Assembly (NCBI GenBank): GCA_963837485.1
Contig: CAWINP010000004.1
Coordinates: 372,001 to 436,000 of the forward strand
Direction of reading: 5' to 3'
DNA: 64,000 bases
Origin: Solirubrobacter sp963837485
Lineage (GTDB): Bacteria; Actinomycetota; Thermoleophilia; Solirubrobacterales; Solirubrobacteraceae
Part shown: positions 1 through 8,487 of the stretch, one piece after another
Layout of the letters: every line of letters starts with the position of its first letter
Position numbering within the stretch: position 1 is the stretch's first letter
The notes under the pieces: generated by a model
Seen by the model: the letters and a program-made list of their open reading frames with translations, nothing else
What the model was told of the DNA's origin: nothing
Database searches by the model: none
Program-made: the position numbers and the translations under genes

Positions 1-2
1 AG

Positions 3-425
3 CTGCCGGCGGCGACGCCGACCGTCGACATGTCGCGCTTCGGGCCGCGGCACGCGGTGGCGCGGGCCACGCCGCCCCCGGTGCGGCTGCCGGCGCTGCA
101 CGGCTCGCTGCCGGCGGGCGCGATCGGCGTCGTCGACGTGTCCGGGCACGTGGCGGTCCGTCCTGGAGCGCTGGAGACGTCATCGGATGGATCGCTGGAG
201 CGCGTCGTGTGGTCGTCATGGAGCGCGGACGGCGCGTCGGGGGCCGGCGAGTTTCGCGTGCTCGACTGCCAGCCGAACTGCGCGACGGGTCATACGCGGC
301 GCGTGGCCGCTCGGGTCGAGCTGAGCGACGTGAGGGTGTGCGACGGGCGTCGGTACTTCGGGCGGGCGGTCGTGACGCCCGCCTCGGGACCGGCGCCGAC
401 CTCCTACGTGCGGGCCCCCTGCTGA
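3..425 (+). CDS. C-terminal part of a hypothetical protein (5' end outside window)
   Basis: The frame is open to the left edge, so the true start is probably outside; the ATG at 30 is only an internal candidate. No catalytic motif is recognisable. Counting from that ATG there is a Trp pair (W61, W64) followed by cysteines C80, C84 and C104 and a final C131, a pattern that would suit a disulfide-bonded exported domain, but no signal peptide can be seen because the start is missing. The last 22 bases overlap the 3' end of the convergent gene at 404-1255. Function unknown; exported location is inference. Confidence 0.6.
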   Translation: MPAATPTVDMSRFGPRHAVARATPPPVRLPALHGSLPAGAIGVVDVSGHVAVRPGALETSSDGSLERVVWSSWSADGASGAGEFRVLDCQPNCATGHTRRVAARVELSDVRVCDGRRYFGRAVVTPASGPAPTSYVRAPC

Positions 426-1255
426 GGCCCGGCGCGCCTCGGTCTCGCGCGATGGCCGCACATCGGGCATGGCGAGCGGGCGATCAGCTCGCCGCACCAG
501 CGGCAGGCCCACGGCTCCGCGCCCTGGGCGATCTCGCTCGCCAGGCGGTCGACGTCGATCGGGCAGATCACGCCCTCCGCGAGCTTGCTGGTCCCCCACC
601 ACTGCGCACCCTGCGGCGTCGGCTCGAGCTTGACCACCGGCAGGCCGAGCTGGCCGTTGACGGTGCGCTCCAGCCAGGCGTCGTCGCCGTCGCGGGACGC
701 GATCGCGAGGTGGCTCGGCCGGTTGACCGGCGGCAGCGGCACGAGCTGCGTCGCGCTGATCTTGTGCACGGCGGGCTCGGGGTAGCTGCAGACCGCGAAC
801 GCGCTCCCCGGGGTCAGGCTTGCGACGTGCTGGCCGAGGCTCGGCGCGGGCCGTTTGAGCCCGGTGACGCTGCCCAGCCAGGTGATGGCGTGGATCTGCG
901 ACTCCAGCGGCTCGAGCATCGAGGCGAGCAGGCCGGCGCTGATGAGTCTGGGCGCGAGGCTGGAGGCGAGGCTCGCGAGCGCGGTGGCGGCGAGCGGTGG
1001 GAGCTGGGTTGTATGGATGGAGACTTTGTCGGTGTCGAGCAGCGTGCGCGCCATCTCGAGCCGCTTGAGGCCGTCCGGTGGGAACCAGTCGGGGACGATG
1101 GCGATCACGTGGCCGCCCGCCTTGATGCCGGATTGCAGCGCCTCCAGCAGGAGCCCGGCCTGCTCCTGGGTGGGCGGATCGGGGACCGCGTCGATCCGGC
1201 CCTCGGCTCCGATGATCCGCTCGGGCCGCAGGCCGAAAGCGACGATCACCGGCAC
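404..1255 (-). CDS. hypothetical protein with C-terminal zinc ribbon
   Basis: A 283-residue protein if translation starts at the GTG at 1255 (first residues VPVIVAFGLRPE). The open frame continues upstream to 1504, but that part overlaps the divergent gene at 1382 and has shadow-like composition, so the shorter start is preferred; no clear Shine-Dalgarno decides it. The body is a soluble alpha/beta-like protein without a motif I can name. The tail carries C251-x2-C254 and C263-x2-C266, a likely structural zinc ribbon, followed by a basic end. It stands alone, divergent from 1382-2716 and convergent with 3-425. Not recognised; a nucleic-acid or protein-binding role of the ribbon is only a guess. 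Confidence 0.7.
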   Translation of the reverse strand: MPVIVAFGLRPERIIGAEGRIDAVPDPPTQEQAGLLLEALQSGIKAGGHVIAIVPDWFPPDGLKRLEMARTLLDTDKVSIHTTQLPPLAATALASLASSLAPRLISAGLLASMLEPLESQIHAITWLGSVTGLKRPAPSLGQHVASLTPGSAFAVCSYPEPAVHKISATQLVPLPPVNRPSHLAIASRDGDDAWLERTVNGQLGLPVVKLEPTPQGAQWWGTSKLAEGVICPIDVDRLASEIAQGAEPWACRWCGELIARSPCPMCGHRARPRRAGPQQGART

Positions 1256-1381
1256 CCGCGGCGGATCGGGCGTCGCCCCGAAGTTCGGGGCATGCTCTTC
1301 TCCACCACCGGGCACAGAGTCACAATAGAGGTGAAGGGGACCCCTGACGCCAGCCGAGCTGGCACGATGTAGAAGGACGAA

Positions 1382-2716
1382 ATGGAAGTCGTACTCCTGC
1401 TTGTCGCAATCACCGGCATCGCACTGATCGCGGTGCCGCGCGTGCAGGCGCGCCGCGCGGGAGCCGGTGCGCGCCGCCGCGTGGCCTCGCGGCCGAGGCC
1501 GCACGTCGCGCGCGCCGTCGCCGCGGCGCCGGCCGCCTGGTCGCCGCCCACCGGTGAGGACGAGTGGGAGGACGACCTCGGCTGGGAGGGCGCGGACGCC
1601 CCGCCCGCGCGCGACGAGTGGAACCGCTGGCGCAGCTCGCGCGACGGCGCCGCCGAGTCCGAGCCCGAGCGCGACGAGCTGCCGAGCGTGCAGCGCTGGC
1701 GCGAGCGCGCGCCGTCGGGCGACGACTGGCTGGAGGACGACGACGGCCTCGGCTGGGAGGGCGACGCGCCGTCCGCGGGCGACATCGCGGCCGCGCGCAA
1801 CGGCAACCCGGGCGAAGCCGCCGCCCGCGAGCTTCTCTCACGCCGCAACGCCGGCGGCGATCCGGACACTGAGCACGAGCTCGCATCGCCCGCCAACGGC
1901 GCCGCCGAGCCGGACGCGCTCGCGTCGCGCGCCTACGCGGCACCGGCCAACGGCGCCGCCGCGCCGCACGGCCTCGCGTCCCCCGGCAACGGCGTCACCG
2001 AGCCGGACGCGCTCGCGTCGCGCGCCTATGCCGCGCCGGCCAACGGCGCCGGCGCCTCGGCCGGGCTTGCCTCGCCCGGCAACGCGGCCGCGTCGCCGCG
2101 CGACCTCGCCTCGCCGGGCAAGGACGCCTCCGCGGTGGCCGATCCCGCGGCGCGCGCCGGCGGGGGGTCGCGTGGCTTCGACTGGCTGAGGCCCGGCGCG
2201 CGCGACTCCGCGCCCGCCGCTCCGCGGCGCGCGATTCACCCCGTCCTGCTCGTCGCGCTCTATGCGGCGGCCGGCATCGGCGCCGTCGTGCTGGCGAGCA
2301 CGGTGCTGCTCGGCGGCGGCTCGGCCAAGCCCACGAAGCCCGCGGCGCAGCCGAGAGCGACCGCGGCGGCTGCGACACCCGCGCCGCAGCCGACCGTCGA
2401 CGCGTCGGCGCAGCAGGCCCGGCAGGCGGCGGCCGTCAAGGCCGCGAAGCGCAAGGAGATCGCCGCGTTCCGCAAGCAGCGCGCGGCGGCTCGCCACGCC
2501 GAGGCCGCGGCCATCGCCAAGGCCCGCGCGAAGGCGCGCGCCGACGCGAAGAAGCGCGCGGAGGATCGCGGGCGCGGCAGCGCGGCACCCCCGTCCGGCG
2601 GCAGCGGCTCGAGCGCGCCGCCCGCGACGCCGGCCTCCGGCGGGTCCGCCGGCGGCAGCAACGGTGGCGGTGGCGGTGGCGGCGGTGGCCGCACCTGCGA
2701 GTTCTGCATCGGCTGA
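1382..2716 (+). CDS. repetitive Ala/Pro-rich membrane protein, function unknown
   Basis: A 444-residue low-complexity protein. An N-terminal hydrophobic segment (residues 3-19) is followed by a long acidic and Ala/Pro-rich region. Between about residues 160 and 260 there are imperfect repeats built on A-S-P-A/G-N-G and A-L-A-S-R-A-Y-A-A-P-A-N-G. A second hydrophobic segment (287-312) precedes an Ala/Lys/Arg-rich stretch (about 340-395) likely to be a helix or coiled coil, then a Ser/Gly-rich linker and a terminal C-E-F-C-I-G (C439, C442). Two membrane segments with a long charged loop fit an envelope protein. Its stop is followed after one base by the GTG of the DUF192 gene, so the two are probably cotranscribed. 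No function can be assigned. Confidence 0.75.
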   Translation: MEVVLLLVAITGIALIAVPRVQARRAGAGARRRVASRPRPHVARAVAAAPAAWSPPTGEDEWEDDLGWEGADAPPARDEWNRWRSSRDGAAESEPERDELPSVQRWRERAPSGDDWLEDDDGLGWEGDAPSAGDIAAARNGNPGEAAARELLSRRNAGGDPDTEHELASPANGAAEPDALASRAYAAPANGAAAPHGLASPGNGVTEPDALASRAYAAPANGAGASAGLASPGNAAASPRDLASPGKDASAVADPAARAGGGSRGFDWLRPGARDSAPAAPRRAIHPVLLVALYAAAGIGAVVLASTVLLGGGSAKPTKPAAQPRATAAAATPAPQPTVDASAQQARQAAAVKAAKRKEIAAFRKQRAAARHAEAAAIAKARAKARADAKKRAEDRGRGSAAPPSGGSGSSAPPATPASGGSAGGSNGGGGGGGGGRTCEFCIG

Positions 2717-2717
2717 C

Positions 2718-3086
2718 GTGGCGACCGGCGCGCAACCGGCCGCGTGCCCGCGGCTCGACGGGCTGCCCTCGCGCGAGCTTGAAGGCGGGCTTCGCGTCGC
2801 CGAGGCGACGACGCGCAAGGTGCGCCGCAAGGGGCTCGGCGGGCTCGACGAGCTGCCGCGCGAGCTTGCGCTGCACTTCCCGCGTTGTCGCCAGATCCAC
2901 ACCGTGACGATGCGCTTCCCGCTCGACCTCATCTGGCTCGGCAAGCGCGGGGAGGTGGTGCGCGTGGACCGCGACGTGCCGCGCTGGCGGCTGAACACCT
3001 GCCTGCGCGCGCGATCGGTCGTGGAGTCCGGCGCCGGCACCGCGGACGCGTTCATCGCGGCGGGCGTCGGCTCGGCCGCCGCGTAG
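2718..3086 (+). CDS. DUF192 family protein
   Basis: A 122-residue protein starting at a GTG one base after the preceding stop. It carries the DUF192 pattern: a core with PRCRQIHTVTMRFPLDLIWL (about residues 58-77), where this family has a Cys/Trp-Met-Arg-Thr-Met-Phe-type strand before a Pro-Leu-Asp, then a hydrophobic strand, a Val-Val-Arg-Val strand and a C-terminal Ser-Val-Val-Glu-Ser-Gly-Ala-Gly near the end. DUF192 proteins are small beta-barrels of unknown biochemical role, often exported in other bacteria. No signal peptide is visible here, so a cytoplasmic form or membrane partnership with the upstream gene is inferred. Confidence 0.8.
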   Translation: MATGAQPAACPRLDGLPSRELEGGLRVAEATTRKVRRKGLGGLDELPRELALHFPRCRQIHTVTMRFPLDLIWLGKRGEVVRVDRDVPRWRLNTCLRARSVVESGAGTADAFIAAGVGSAAA

Positions 3087-3122
3087 GACCGGGCCCACGC
3101 GCGCGATTGGGTCCTGGGACTC

Positions 3123-3836
3123 ATGCCGCGGCGCCGGCCCGCGGCTACCGTCCGCGCCATGGTCCGGATGGTCCTGGTCATCGCCGTTCTCGGCGTCGCT
3201 TTCGTGATTCTGCGCGACCGCGTCACCGGGTCCGGCGGCGGCACGGCCTCGGCGCCGGCGACCGTCGACACGTCTCGGGTACCGCAGGAGTTCCGCTCGC
3301 TGCTCGCCTACCGCCCGGACCCGGCGGCGATCCTCGCCTCGCGCGGCGCGCTGCCCGGCCTCGGCGTGATCCGCCGCCTCGCCGGCCACGGCTCGAGCGA
3401 CCCGGCGCCCGAGCAGAGCCGGCCGTTCGGCAACATCGGCTCGCGGCGCCAGGTGCGGGAGGTCCAGCGTCACATCCGCCGCGATATCGCGTCGCTGAAC
3501 CGGCTCAGCGAGATGGAGAGCGCGACGCCCGCGCAGGCGCAGGACACGCTCTCGCTCGTGTACTCGTCGACGACGCTCGCCGCGCTCGGCGCGGAGGGCC
3601 GGCGTGAGTTCGCCGCGCGCGTCGCCGGAACGACGCGAGCGTCTCAGAAGATCAAGGTGCTCGACTTCGACGGCGTGTTCGTGGCCGGCGACCGCGCGCT
3701 CGCGCAGGTCGTCTACCGCCTCTCGGTGCGCGCGCCGTCCGGGCGCTTCGTCGACCGCTCCCCGGCCACCTGGACCGTCACGCTCGCTCGCGAGGACGGT
3801 CGCTGGCGCTTCGTTCGCGGGATCGAGACCGGCTGA
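3123..3836 (+). CDS. hypothetical membrane-anchored protein
   Basis: A 237-residue protein from the ATG at 3123; in-frame ATGs at 3159 and 3168 would still keep the single hydrophobic segment MVRMVLVIAVLGVAFVILRD, which looks like a signal anchor. No strong ribosome binding site decides between them. The remaining ~200 residues would be extracytoplasmic. The C-terminal 65 residues (KIKVLDFDGVFVAGDRALAQ through the Trp-containing end WRFVRGIETG) have the strand pattern of an NTF2/SnoaL-like or lipoprotein-type domain, but this is a loose resemblance. It follows the DUF192 gene on the same strand after 36 bases and converges on the EamA gene. Function unknown. Confidence 0.75.
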   Translation: MPRRRPAATVRAMVRMVLVIAVLGVAFVILRDRVTGSGGGTASAPATVDTSRVPQEFRSLLAYRPDPAAILASRGALPGLGVIRRLAGHGSSDPAPEQSRPFGNIGSRRQVREVQRHIRRDIASLNRLSEMESATPAQAQDTLSLVYSSTTLAALGAEGRREFAARVAGTTRASQKIKVLDFDGVFVAGDRALAQVVYRLSVRAPSGRFVDRSPATWTVTLAREDGRWRFVRGIETG

Positions 3837-3845
3837 CGCGCGGCG

Positions 3846-4673
3846 TCAACCGAGCGCGATCGCCGCGACGCCGGCGACCACCAGCGCCGCTCCGGCGAGG
3901 CGCGACGCCGGAACCCGCTCGCGGCCGGCGATCGCCGCCCCCGCGGCGGCCATCACCACGCTCGTCTCGCGCAGCGCGGCCACCGGCGCGGCCTCGGCGC
4001 GCTCGAGCGCGGCGAGCACGAGCACGTAAGCGGCGACCATCGCCCCGCCCGCGGGTAGCGACCGGCGGTCGACCGCGGCGCGCAGCGTCCCGATCCCGCG
4101 CGAGTACGCAATCGCCGCCACGTACGGGACCGCGGCGAGCACGAGGACGCACTCGAAGTACGGGATCGCCGCCGCGTGCCGGACGCCGTGATCGTCCACC
4201 AGCGTGTAGCCCGCGATGCACGCCCCGACGCCGAGCGCGAGGACGAGCGCCAGCGAATCCGCCCCCTCCCGCCGCACTCCGCGCACGAGCAGCACGCCGG
4301 CCGTCACCGCGAGCACGCCGGCGGCCGCGGCGACGCCCACCGGCGCATCGAGGAACGCGACCGAGATCGCGAGCACGAGCACGGGAGCCACGCCGCGGGC
4401 GATCGGGTACGCGAACGTGTAATCGGCGCGGCTGTAGGCGGCGGCGAGGAGCGCGAAGTACAGGAGCTCGAGCGCGGCGGACGCGAGGATGTACGGCCAC
4501 GCGGCGCCGTCGACGTCCCAGGTGACCGCGGCGGGGACGGCGAAGACGAGCACTCCGGCGGCGAGCGCGACCGCGGTCGTCACGTGCGTGTCGCGGGCGC
4601 CGGCGACGAGGGCGTTCCAGAGCGCATGGAGCGCCGCCGAGGAGAGCACGAGGATGAGCGCCACCGTGCTCAC
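3846..4673 (-). CDS. EamA/DMT superfamily transporter
   Basis: A 275-residue very hydrophobic protein with about ten membrane segments arranged as two EamA repeats (roughly residues 5-130 and 145-275), the usual architecture and length of drug/metabolite exporters. The N-terminal SSAALHALWNALVAG and the TFAYPIARGVAPV segment are typical of the family. It would export a small metabolite across the inner membrane; the substrate cannot be deduced. It is separated from the upstream LPG-synthase-like gene by a strong inverted repeat, so it probably has its own promoter. Confidence 0.88.
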   Translation of the reverse strand: MSTVALILVLSSAALHALWNALVAGARDTHVTTAVALAAGVLVFAVPAAVTWDVDGAAWPYILASAALELLYFALLAAAYSRADYTFAYPIARGVAPVLVLAISVAFLDAPVGVAAAAGVLAVTAGVLLVRGVRREGADSLALVLALGVGACIAGYTLVDDHGVRHAAAIPYFECVLVLAAVPYVAAIAYSRGIGTLRAAVDRRSLPAGGAMVAAYVLVLAALERAEAAPVAALRETSVVMAAAGAAIAGRERVPASRLAGAALVVAGVAAIALG

Positions 4674-4687
4674 GGGCGGCGAGGCTA

Positions 4688-4724
4688 GCGCCCGCGGCGG
4701 CGGCGCCGCGAAAGCCGCGGGCGC
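4688..4724 (-). terminator. inverted repeat between the LPG-synthase-like gene and the EamA gene
   Basis: Perfect 11-bp arms GCGCCCGCGGC (4688-4698) and GCCGCGGGCGC (4714-4724) separated by 15 bases that themselves contain GGCGCC. It lies downstream of the stop at 4786 and just before the EamA start at 4673. There is no long T-run, as is usual in very GC-rich genomes, so termination is inferred. A second, weaker GC-rich inverted repeat follows at about 4740-4765. Confidence 0.5.
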
Positions 4725-4785
4725 CCAGCCCGCAGCGGCGCGGCGTACCTGCGGGCGCCGCGCAGCCGCGAGACGCCGAGCCCGC

Positions 4786-5952
4786 CTACCCCTCCAGCGC
4801 CGGCTCGCGCCGGCGCCCGTCCAAGGCCCGGGTGTCGCCGGCCGCCAGCCCGTCCTCCGCGCGCCAGCGCGCGATCCGGCGCCGGAGCGACCAGTACGCC
4901 CCCAGCCCCGGCGCGACCGGCAGCCACGTCGAGATCGCCTGGTAGGCGATCGTCGCCACGACCGCCAGCGACAGCGGCACCCCGCACGCCACGAAGACGC
5001 CGACCATCCCGCCCTCGACCCCGCCGATCCCGCCCGGGACCGGCACGAGGTTCCCGATGTGGCCGAGGAAGTAGCCGAGCACGAGCACGCCGAGCGCGGG
5101 CGTGTCCCCGAACGCGCTGAAGCAGACGCCGAGCACGGCGACGTCGGCCGCCCACCACAGCACCGCCCAGCCGAGCAGCGCCGGACGGCGGCGCAGCAGC
5201 GTCAGCGCCGTCCGGGAGGCCTGGCCGGCGACCTCCGGGATCGAGGCGGCGCGGGCGGCGACCCGGGCGAGCCGGCCGTGACCGGCGGCCAGCTGCCGCG
5301 CGCGGCGCTCCAGGTCGCCCGGGATCAGCGTGAGCAGGGCCGCGGCCGCCAGGGCGCACCCGCCGACCCCGATGCCCACCCACATGACCGCGTCCGGCAC
5401 GCCACCGCCGAGCGCGCCGAGGATCAGCGCCAGCACGTACGGGAGGTACATGATCGCCAGGAAGGCCGAGATCATCCTGGCCGTCGTCCGCGCCGCCATC
5501 CCCGCCGCGACCAGCGCCCACGCCGTGAACGCGATCCCTCCCGCGCCCGCCGCCGAGAAGAGCCTCGTCGCCACGACCCCGCCGAACGTGATCTCGGTGG
5601 CCGCCGCCCAGCTCAGCCGCGGCGCGCAGGGCCCGTAGACCTGCTTGACCAGCACCACGTAGCCGATGAACGAGAACGCCTCGATCCCGACGCCGAGCGC
5701 AAGCCAGAGCGGGTCGCCGGCCTCGATCCGCCGCAGCATCGCCCCGAGCTTGTTCAGCTGCGTCGCGAGCACCGCGACGACGATCAGGCCGACCGAGATC
5801 CAGGCGACGCGCTTCAGGCGCTCGCGGTTGCGGCCGAGCCAGTCGATCTCGCCGCGTCCGGCGATCACCACGCAGATCACCGCGAGCACGGCGATCACCG
5901 CGACGACCACCACCGGCCAGTGCCAGCCGGCCGGGAAGAGTCCGAACGTCAT
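4786..5952 (-). CDS. lysylphosphatidylglycerol synthase-type transmembrane protein (flippase-like)
   Basis: A 388-residue protein with about eight to nine membrane helices and the conserved glycine-rich segment LVPVPGGIGGVEGG (about residue 305) that marks the LPG_synthase_TM / UPF0104 family. The C-terminal soluble aminoacyl-transfer domain of true MprF is absent, so this is the stand-alone membrane module, related to YbhN and to proteins that move or stabilise membrane lipids. Its ATG overlaps the stop of the upstream PLP dehydratase in an ATGA arrangement (5949-5952), implying translational coupling. The substrate is unknown. Confidence 0.85.
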   Translation of the reverse strand: MTFGLFPAGWHWPVVVVAVIAVLAVICVVIAGRGEIDWLGRNRERLKRVAWISVGLIVVAVLATQLNKLGAMLRRIEAGDPLWLALGVGIEAFSFIGYVVLVKQVYGPCAPRLSWAAATEITFGGVVATRLFSAAGAGGIAFTAWALVAAGMAARTTARMISAFLAIMYLPYVLALILGALGGGVPDAVMWVGIGVGGCALAAAALLTLIPGDLERRARQLAAGHGRLARVAARAASIPEVAGQASRTALTLLRRRPALLGWAVLWWAADVAVLGVCFSAFGDTPALGVLVLGYFLGHIGNLVPVPGGIGGVEGGMVGVFVACGVPLSLAVVATIAYQAISTWLPVAPGLGAYWSLRRRIARWRAEDGLAAGDTRALDGRRREPALEG

Positions 5953-6911
5953 CCGAGCAGCTCCGCGAAGCGCGTCGCCGTCACGTTGCCGCCCGAGATC
6001 GTCACCCCCACCCGCGCTCCGGAGACCCCGTCGACCTTGCCCGCGAGCAGCGCCGCCAGCGCCGATGCGCCGCTCGGCTCCGCGACCGTCTTCATCCGCT
6101 CGAACAGGAACCGCATCGCGGAGACGATCTCGTCGTCGCTCACCGTCACGATCTGGCTGACCAGCCGCTGCACGACCGGGAACGTCAGCGTCCCCGGCGT
6201 CGGCAGCTGCTGGCCGTCGGCGATCGTCGGCCGTACCGGGATGCGGACCCGCTCGCCGGCGGCCAGCGACCGTGCGAAGTCATCGCCCACCTCGGGCTCT
6301 ACGCCGATCACGCGCGTCGCCGGCGAGAGCTCGGCGACCGCGGTCGCGCAGCCGGAGATCAGCCCGCCGCCGCCGACGCAGACGACCAGCACGTCGAGCG
6401 GGCCGGCGTCCTGGATCAGCTCGAGCGCGACCGTTCCCTGCCCGGCCATCACGCGCAGGTCGTCGTAGGGGTGGATCGGGACCAGCCCGCGCTCCTCGGT
6501 CAGCGCGGCGAGCAGCGCCTCACGGTCTTCGCCGTAGCGGTCGAAGCGGATCACCTCGGCGCCGTATCCGCGCGTCGCCGCCACCTTGCCCTCCGGCGCG
6601 TCCTCGGGCATCAGGATCACCGCCGGCGTCTCGTGCAGCCGCGCCGCGAGCGACAGCGCCTGCGCGTGGTTGCCGGAGGAGACCGTCGCCACGCCCCGCG
6701 CGCGCTCGGCGCTCGACAGCGACGCGACCGCGTTGTACGCGCCGCGGAACTTGAACGCCCCGGCGCGCTGGAGGTTCTCGGCCTTCAGCAGGACCCGCCC
6801 CGCGCCGGTCGCCTCATCCAGCGATCGAGAGGTGAGGACCGGCGTGCGATGCGCGACGCCCGCGAGGCGCTCGGAGGCGGCGAGGACATCGGCGAACTCG
6901 AGCGAGGCCAC
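5949..6911 (-). CDS. PLP-dependent threonine/serine dehydratase
   Basis: 320 residues from the GTG at 6911, the usual length of catabolic threonine dehydratases and serine racemases. The PLP lysine lies in AFKFRGAYN (K54), the asparagine loop is SSGNHAQ (about 78-84), and the phosphate-binding glycine loop is VGGGGLISG (about 179). There is no C-terminal ACT regulatory domain, which argues against a biosynthetic IlvA. The frame is open further upstream, but that part lies over the prmA-type gene and is a shadow. It starts 11 bases after that gene's stop and ends overlapping the flippase-like gene, so it sits in a tight minus-strand operon. Likely reaction: deamination of threonine or serine to the 2-oxoacid. 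Confidence 0.88.
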   Translation of the reverse strand: MASLEFADVLAASERLAGVAHRTPVLTSRSLDEATGAGRVLLKAENLQRAGAFKFRGAYNAVASLSSAERARGVATVSSGNHAQALSLAARLHETPAVILMPEDAPEGKVAATRGYGAEVIRFDRYGEDREALLAALTEERGLVPIHPYDDLRVMAGQGTVALELIQDAGPLDVLVVCVGGGGLISGCATAVAELSPATRVIGVEPEVGDDFARSLAAGERVRIPVRPTIADGQQLPTPGTLTFPVVQRLVSQIVTVSDDEIVSAMRFLFERMKTVAEPSGASALAALLAGKVDGVSGARVGVTISGGNVTATRFAELLG

Positions 6912-6922
6912 GTGAGCAGAGT

Positions 6923-7712
6923 CTAGGTACGCAGCTCGACGGCAGCCCATCCTCCGCCCTCGATCCGGCGCGCCTCGCGCAGGCCGAACGCGGCGACCAC
7001 CTCGTCGACCTCCCCCACGAGCAGGCCCGACGCGATCAGCCGCTCCGGCGGCCGGGTCATCACGGACGCCACGTCGAGCAGCAGCGGCCGCACGAGGTTC
7101 GCGAGCACCGTCGGAGCCCACGGCCCGGACTCGCGGCGCAGGTCGCAGCGGGAGACCTCCAGCGACACGCCGTTGGCCGAAGCCCCCGCGAGGGTCGCCT
7201 CGACCGACGCCGGATCGTGGTCGCACGCGAGCACCGGCGCCCAGCCGAGCTTCGCGGCCGCGATCGCCAGGATCCCGCTCCCGCAGCCCCAGTCGGCGAG
7301 CGCGCCGGCCGGCTCGAGCTCCGCCAGCAGCTCAAGCACGAGCCGCGTCGTCGGATGCGACCCGGTCCCGAACGCCTGCCCCGGGTCGATCACCACGTCC
7401 AGGGCGTCCGGCAGGGCCGGCTCCCACGGCGGGCGAACCCGGAGCGCGCCCGACGTTCAACACGGTGTGGAAGGAACGCCAGCGCTCGTCCCAGTCGTCG
7501 GGAATGTGGCTCGTCGACACGTCCAGGAGCGCGCCTTGCACAGCTGCCTGAACCTCGCCCACGTCCGGCAGCTCGCCGGCGGCGCCGTAGAGCACGAACT
7601 CGACGTCGTCGCCGGACCGGCGCTCCTCCAAGCCCGCCGGCACCAGCTCCAGCAGCTCGGCGAGGACCGTCTCGGCGTGCTCGCGGGCCACCCGCACCGC
7701 GAGCCGGATCAC
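6923..7712 (-). pseudogene. prmA: second prmA-type ribosomal protein L11 methyltransferase copy, frameshifted
   Basis: Two frames together give a PrmA-like methyltransferase of about 262 residues. The N-terminal part starts at the GTG at 7712 (overlapping the TGA of the upstream paralogue as GTGA) and reads to DDWDERWRSFHTVLNVGR. The family then needs VRPPWEPALPDALDVVIDPG, which is present but in another frame; the switch lies at about 7438-7448 and is explained by one extra base in a C/G-rich stretch. Downstream are the SAM motif DWGCGSG, the acidic strand ACDHD and VLANLVRP where PrmA has its N-L motif. As written the product would be truncated. A sequencing error is as likely as a real mutation, since codon quality after the shift is intact. 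Confidence 0.8.
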
Positions 7713-8410
7713 TCCAGCACCGCCGCGGCCCAGCCCTCGAGCTCGCGCCGCTCGCGCTCGCGCATGTCCCACAGCGCCGGCCGCTCCCCGGCGAGGAAGC
7801 CCGACGCGATCAGCAGCCGCGGGCGCTCCTGCACGCGAGCGACCGCCTCCAGCAGCGGGAACGTCAGGTTGGCGACGACGACCGGCGCGTACGGCGCGCG
7901 CTCGTGCACCAGGTCCAGCCGCAGCGCGTCGACCCCGTTGACGCCGAGCTGCGACGTGTCGAGGTCGATCCCGAGCACCGGCGCGTAGCCGAGCCGCGAG
8001 GCCGCGAGCGCCAGCACCCCGGTGCCCGAGCCCCAGTCGGCCAGCGGCCCGCTGCCCTCCGGCAGCAGCTCCAGGCACAGCCGCGTGGTCGGGTGCGTGC
8101 CCGCCCCGAACGCGATTCCGGGATCGACGACGAGGTCGTCCGGCTCGCCCGCGACCCAGGGCGGCCGCACGGCGAAGCGCCCGGCCACGACGCGATCGAG
8201 ATGGGCGTGGTAGGCGGTCTGCCAGCCCTCGGGCACGACCTCCTCGCGCACCTCGGCATCGGGGATCTCAGGCGGGCGGCCGTAGACGGCGAACTCGTCG
8301 TCGCCGAGCTCCTCGAGGCCGGCCGGGTACGCGTCGAGCAGCGCCGCGAGGACCGCGTGGGAGGCGCCTGCCCGCGCGCGGACGACGTAGCGCGTCAGCG
8401 GCGCGCTCAT
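7709..8410 (-). CDS. prmA: ribosomal protein L11 methyltransferase-like protein
   Basis: An intact 233-residue class I methyltransferase. An N-terminal domain (1-80, ending AHLDRVVAGRFAVRPPW) precedes the PrmA signature DPGIAFGAGTHPTTRLCLELL (about 96-116), the SAM-binding DWGSGTG, and VVANLTFPLLEA. PrmA trimethylates L11 in the cytoplasm. It is shorter than the ~290 residues of E. coli PrmA and has a close tandem paralogue downstream, so one of the two may have another substrate. It follows dnaJ after a two-hairpin repeat, in the hrcA-dnaJ-prmA order common in many bacteria. Confidence 0.88.
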   Translation of the reverse strand: MSAPLTRYVVRARAGASHAVLAALLDAYPAGLEELGDDEFAVYGRPPEIPDAEVREEVVPEGWQTAYHAHLDRVVAGRFAVRPPWVAGEPDDLVVDPGIAFGAGTHPTTRLCLELLPEGSGPLADWGSGTGVLALAASRLGYAPVLGIDLDTSQLGVNGVDALRLDLVHERAPYAPVVVANLTFPLLEAVARVQERPRLLIASGFLAGERPALWDMRERERRELEGWAAAVLE

Positions 8411-8424
8411 CGTTCACCGTGCCC

Positions 8425-8486
8425 GGGAGAATCGCCCTTTGGGCGATTGCTCCCAGCGACGTGAGCGCGCAGCGCGAATCGTCGCC
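8425..8486 (-). repeat. two-hairpin intercistronic repeat, family A, copy 1
   Basis: Read in the transcribed direction it starts two bases after the dnaJ stop. Hairpin 1 has arms GCGACG and CGTCGC around an inner GCGC-TGC-GCGC. Hairpin 2 has GGGAG-C-AATCGCCC pairing with GGGCGATT-CTCCC: 13 pairs, one bulged C, loop AAA. It ends about 14 bases before the ATG of prmA. Compare copies at 11357, 36269 and 41988. Confidence 0.85.
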
Positions 8487-8487
8487 G

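Noticed and set aside
209..1372. A 387-codon plus-strand frame opposite the zinc-ribbon gene
   Set aside because: Arg/Gly/Ala-rich shadow; the minus-strand frame has better composition and a coherent zinc ribbon.
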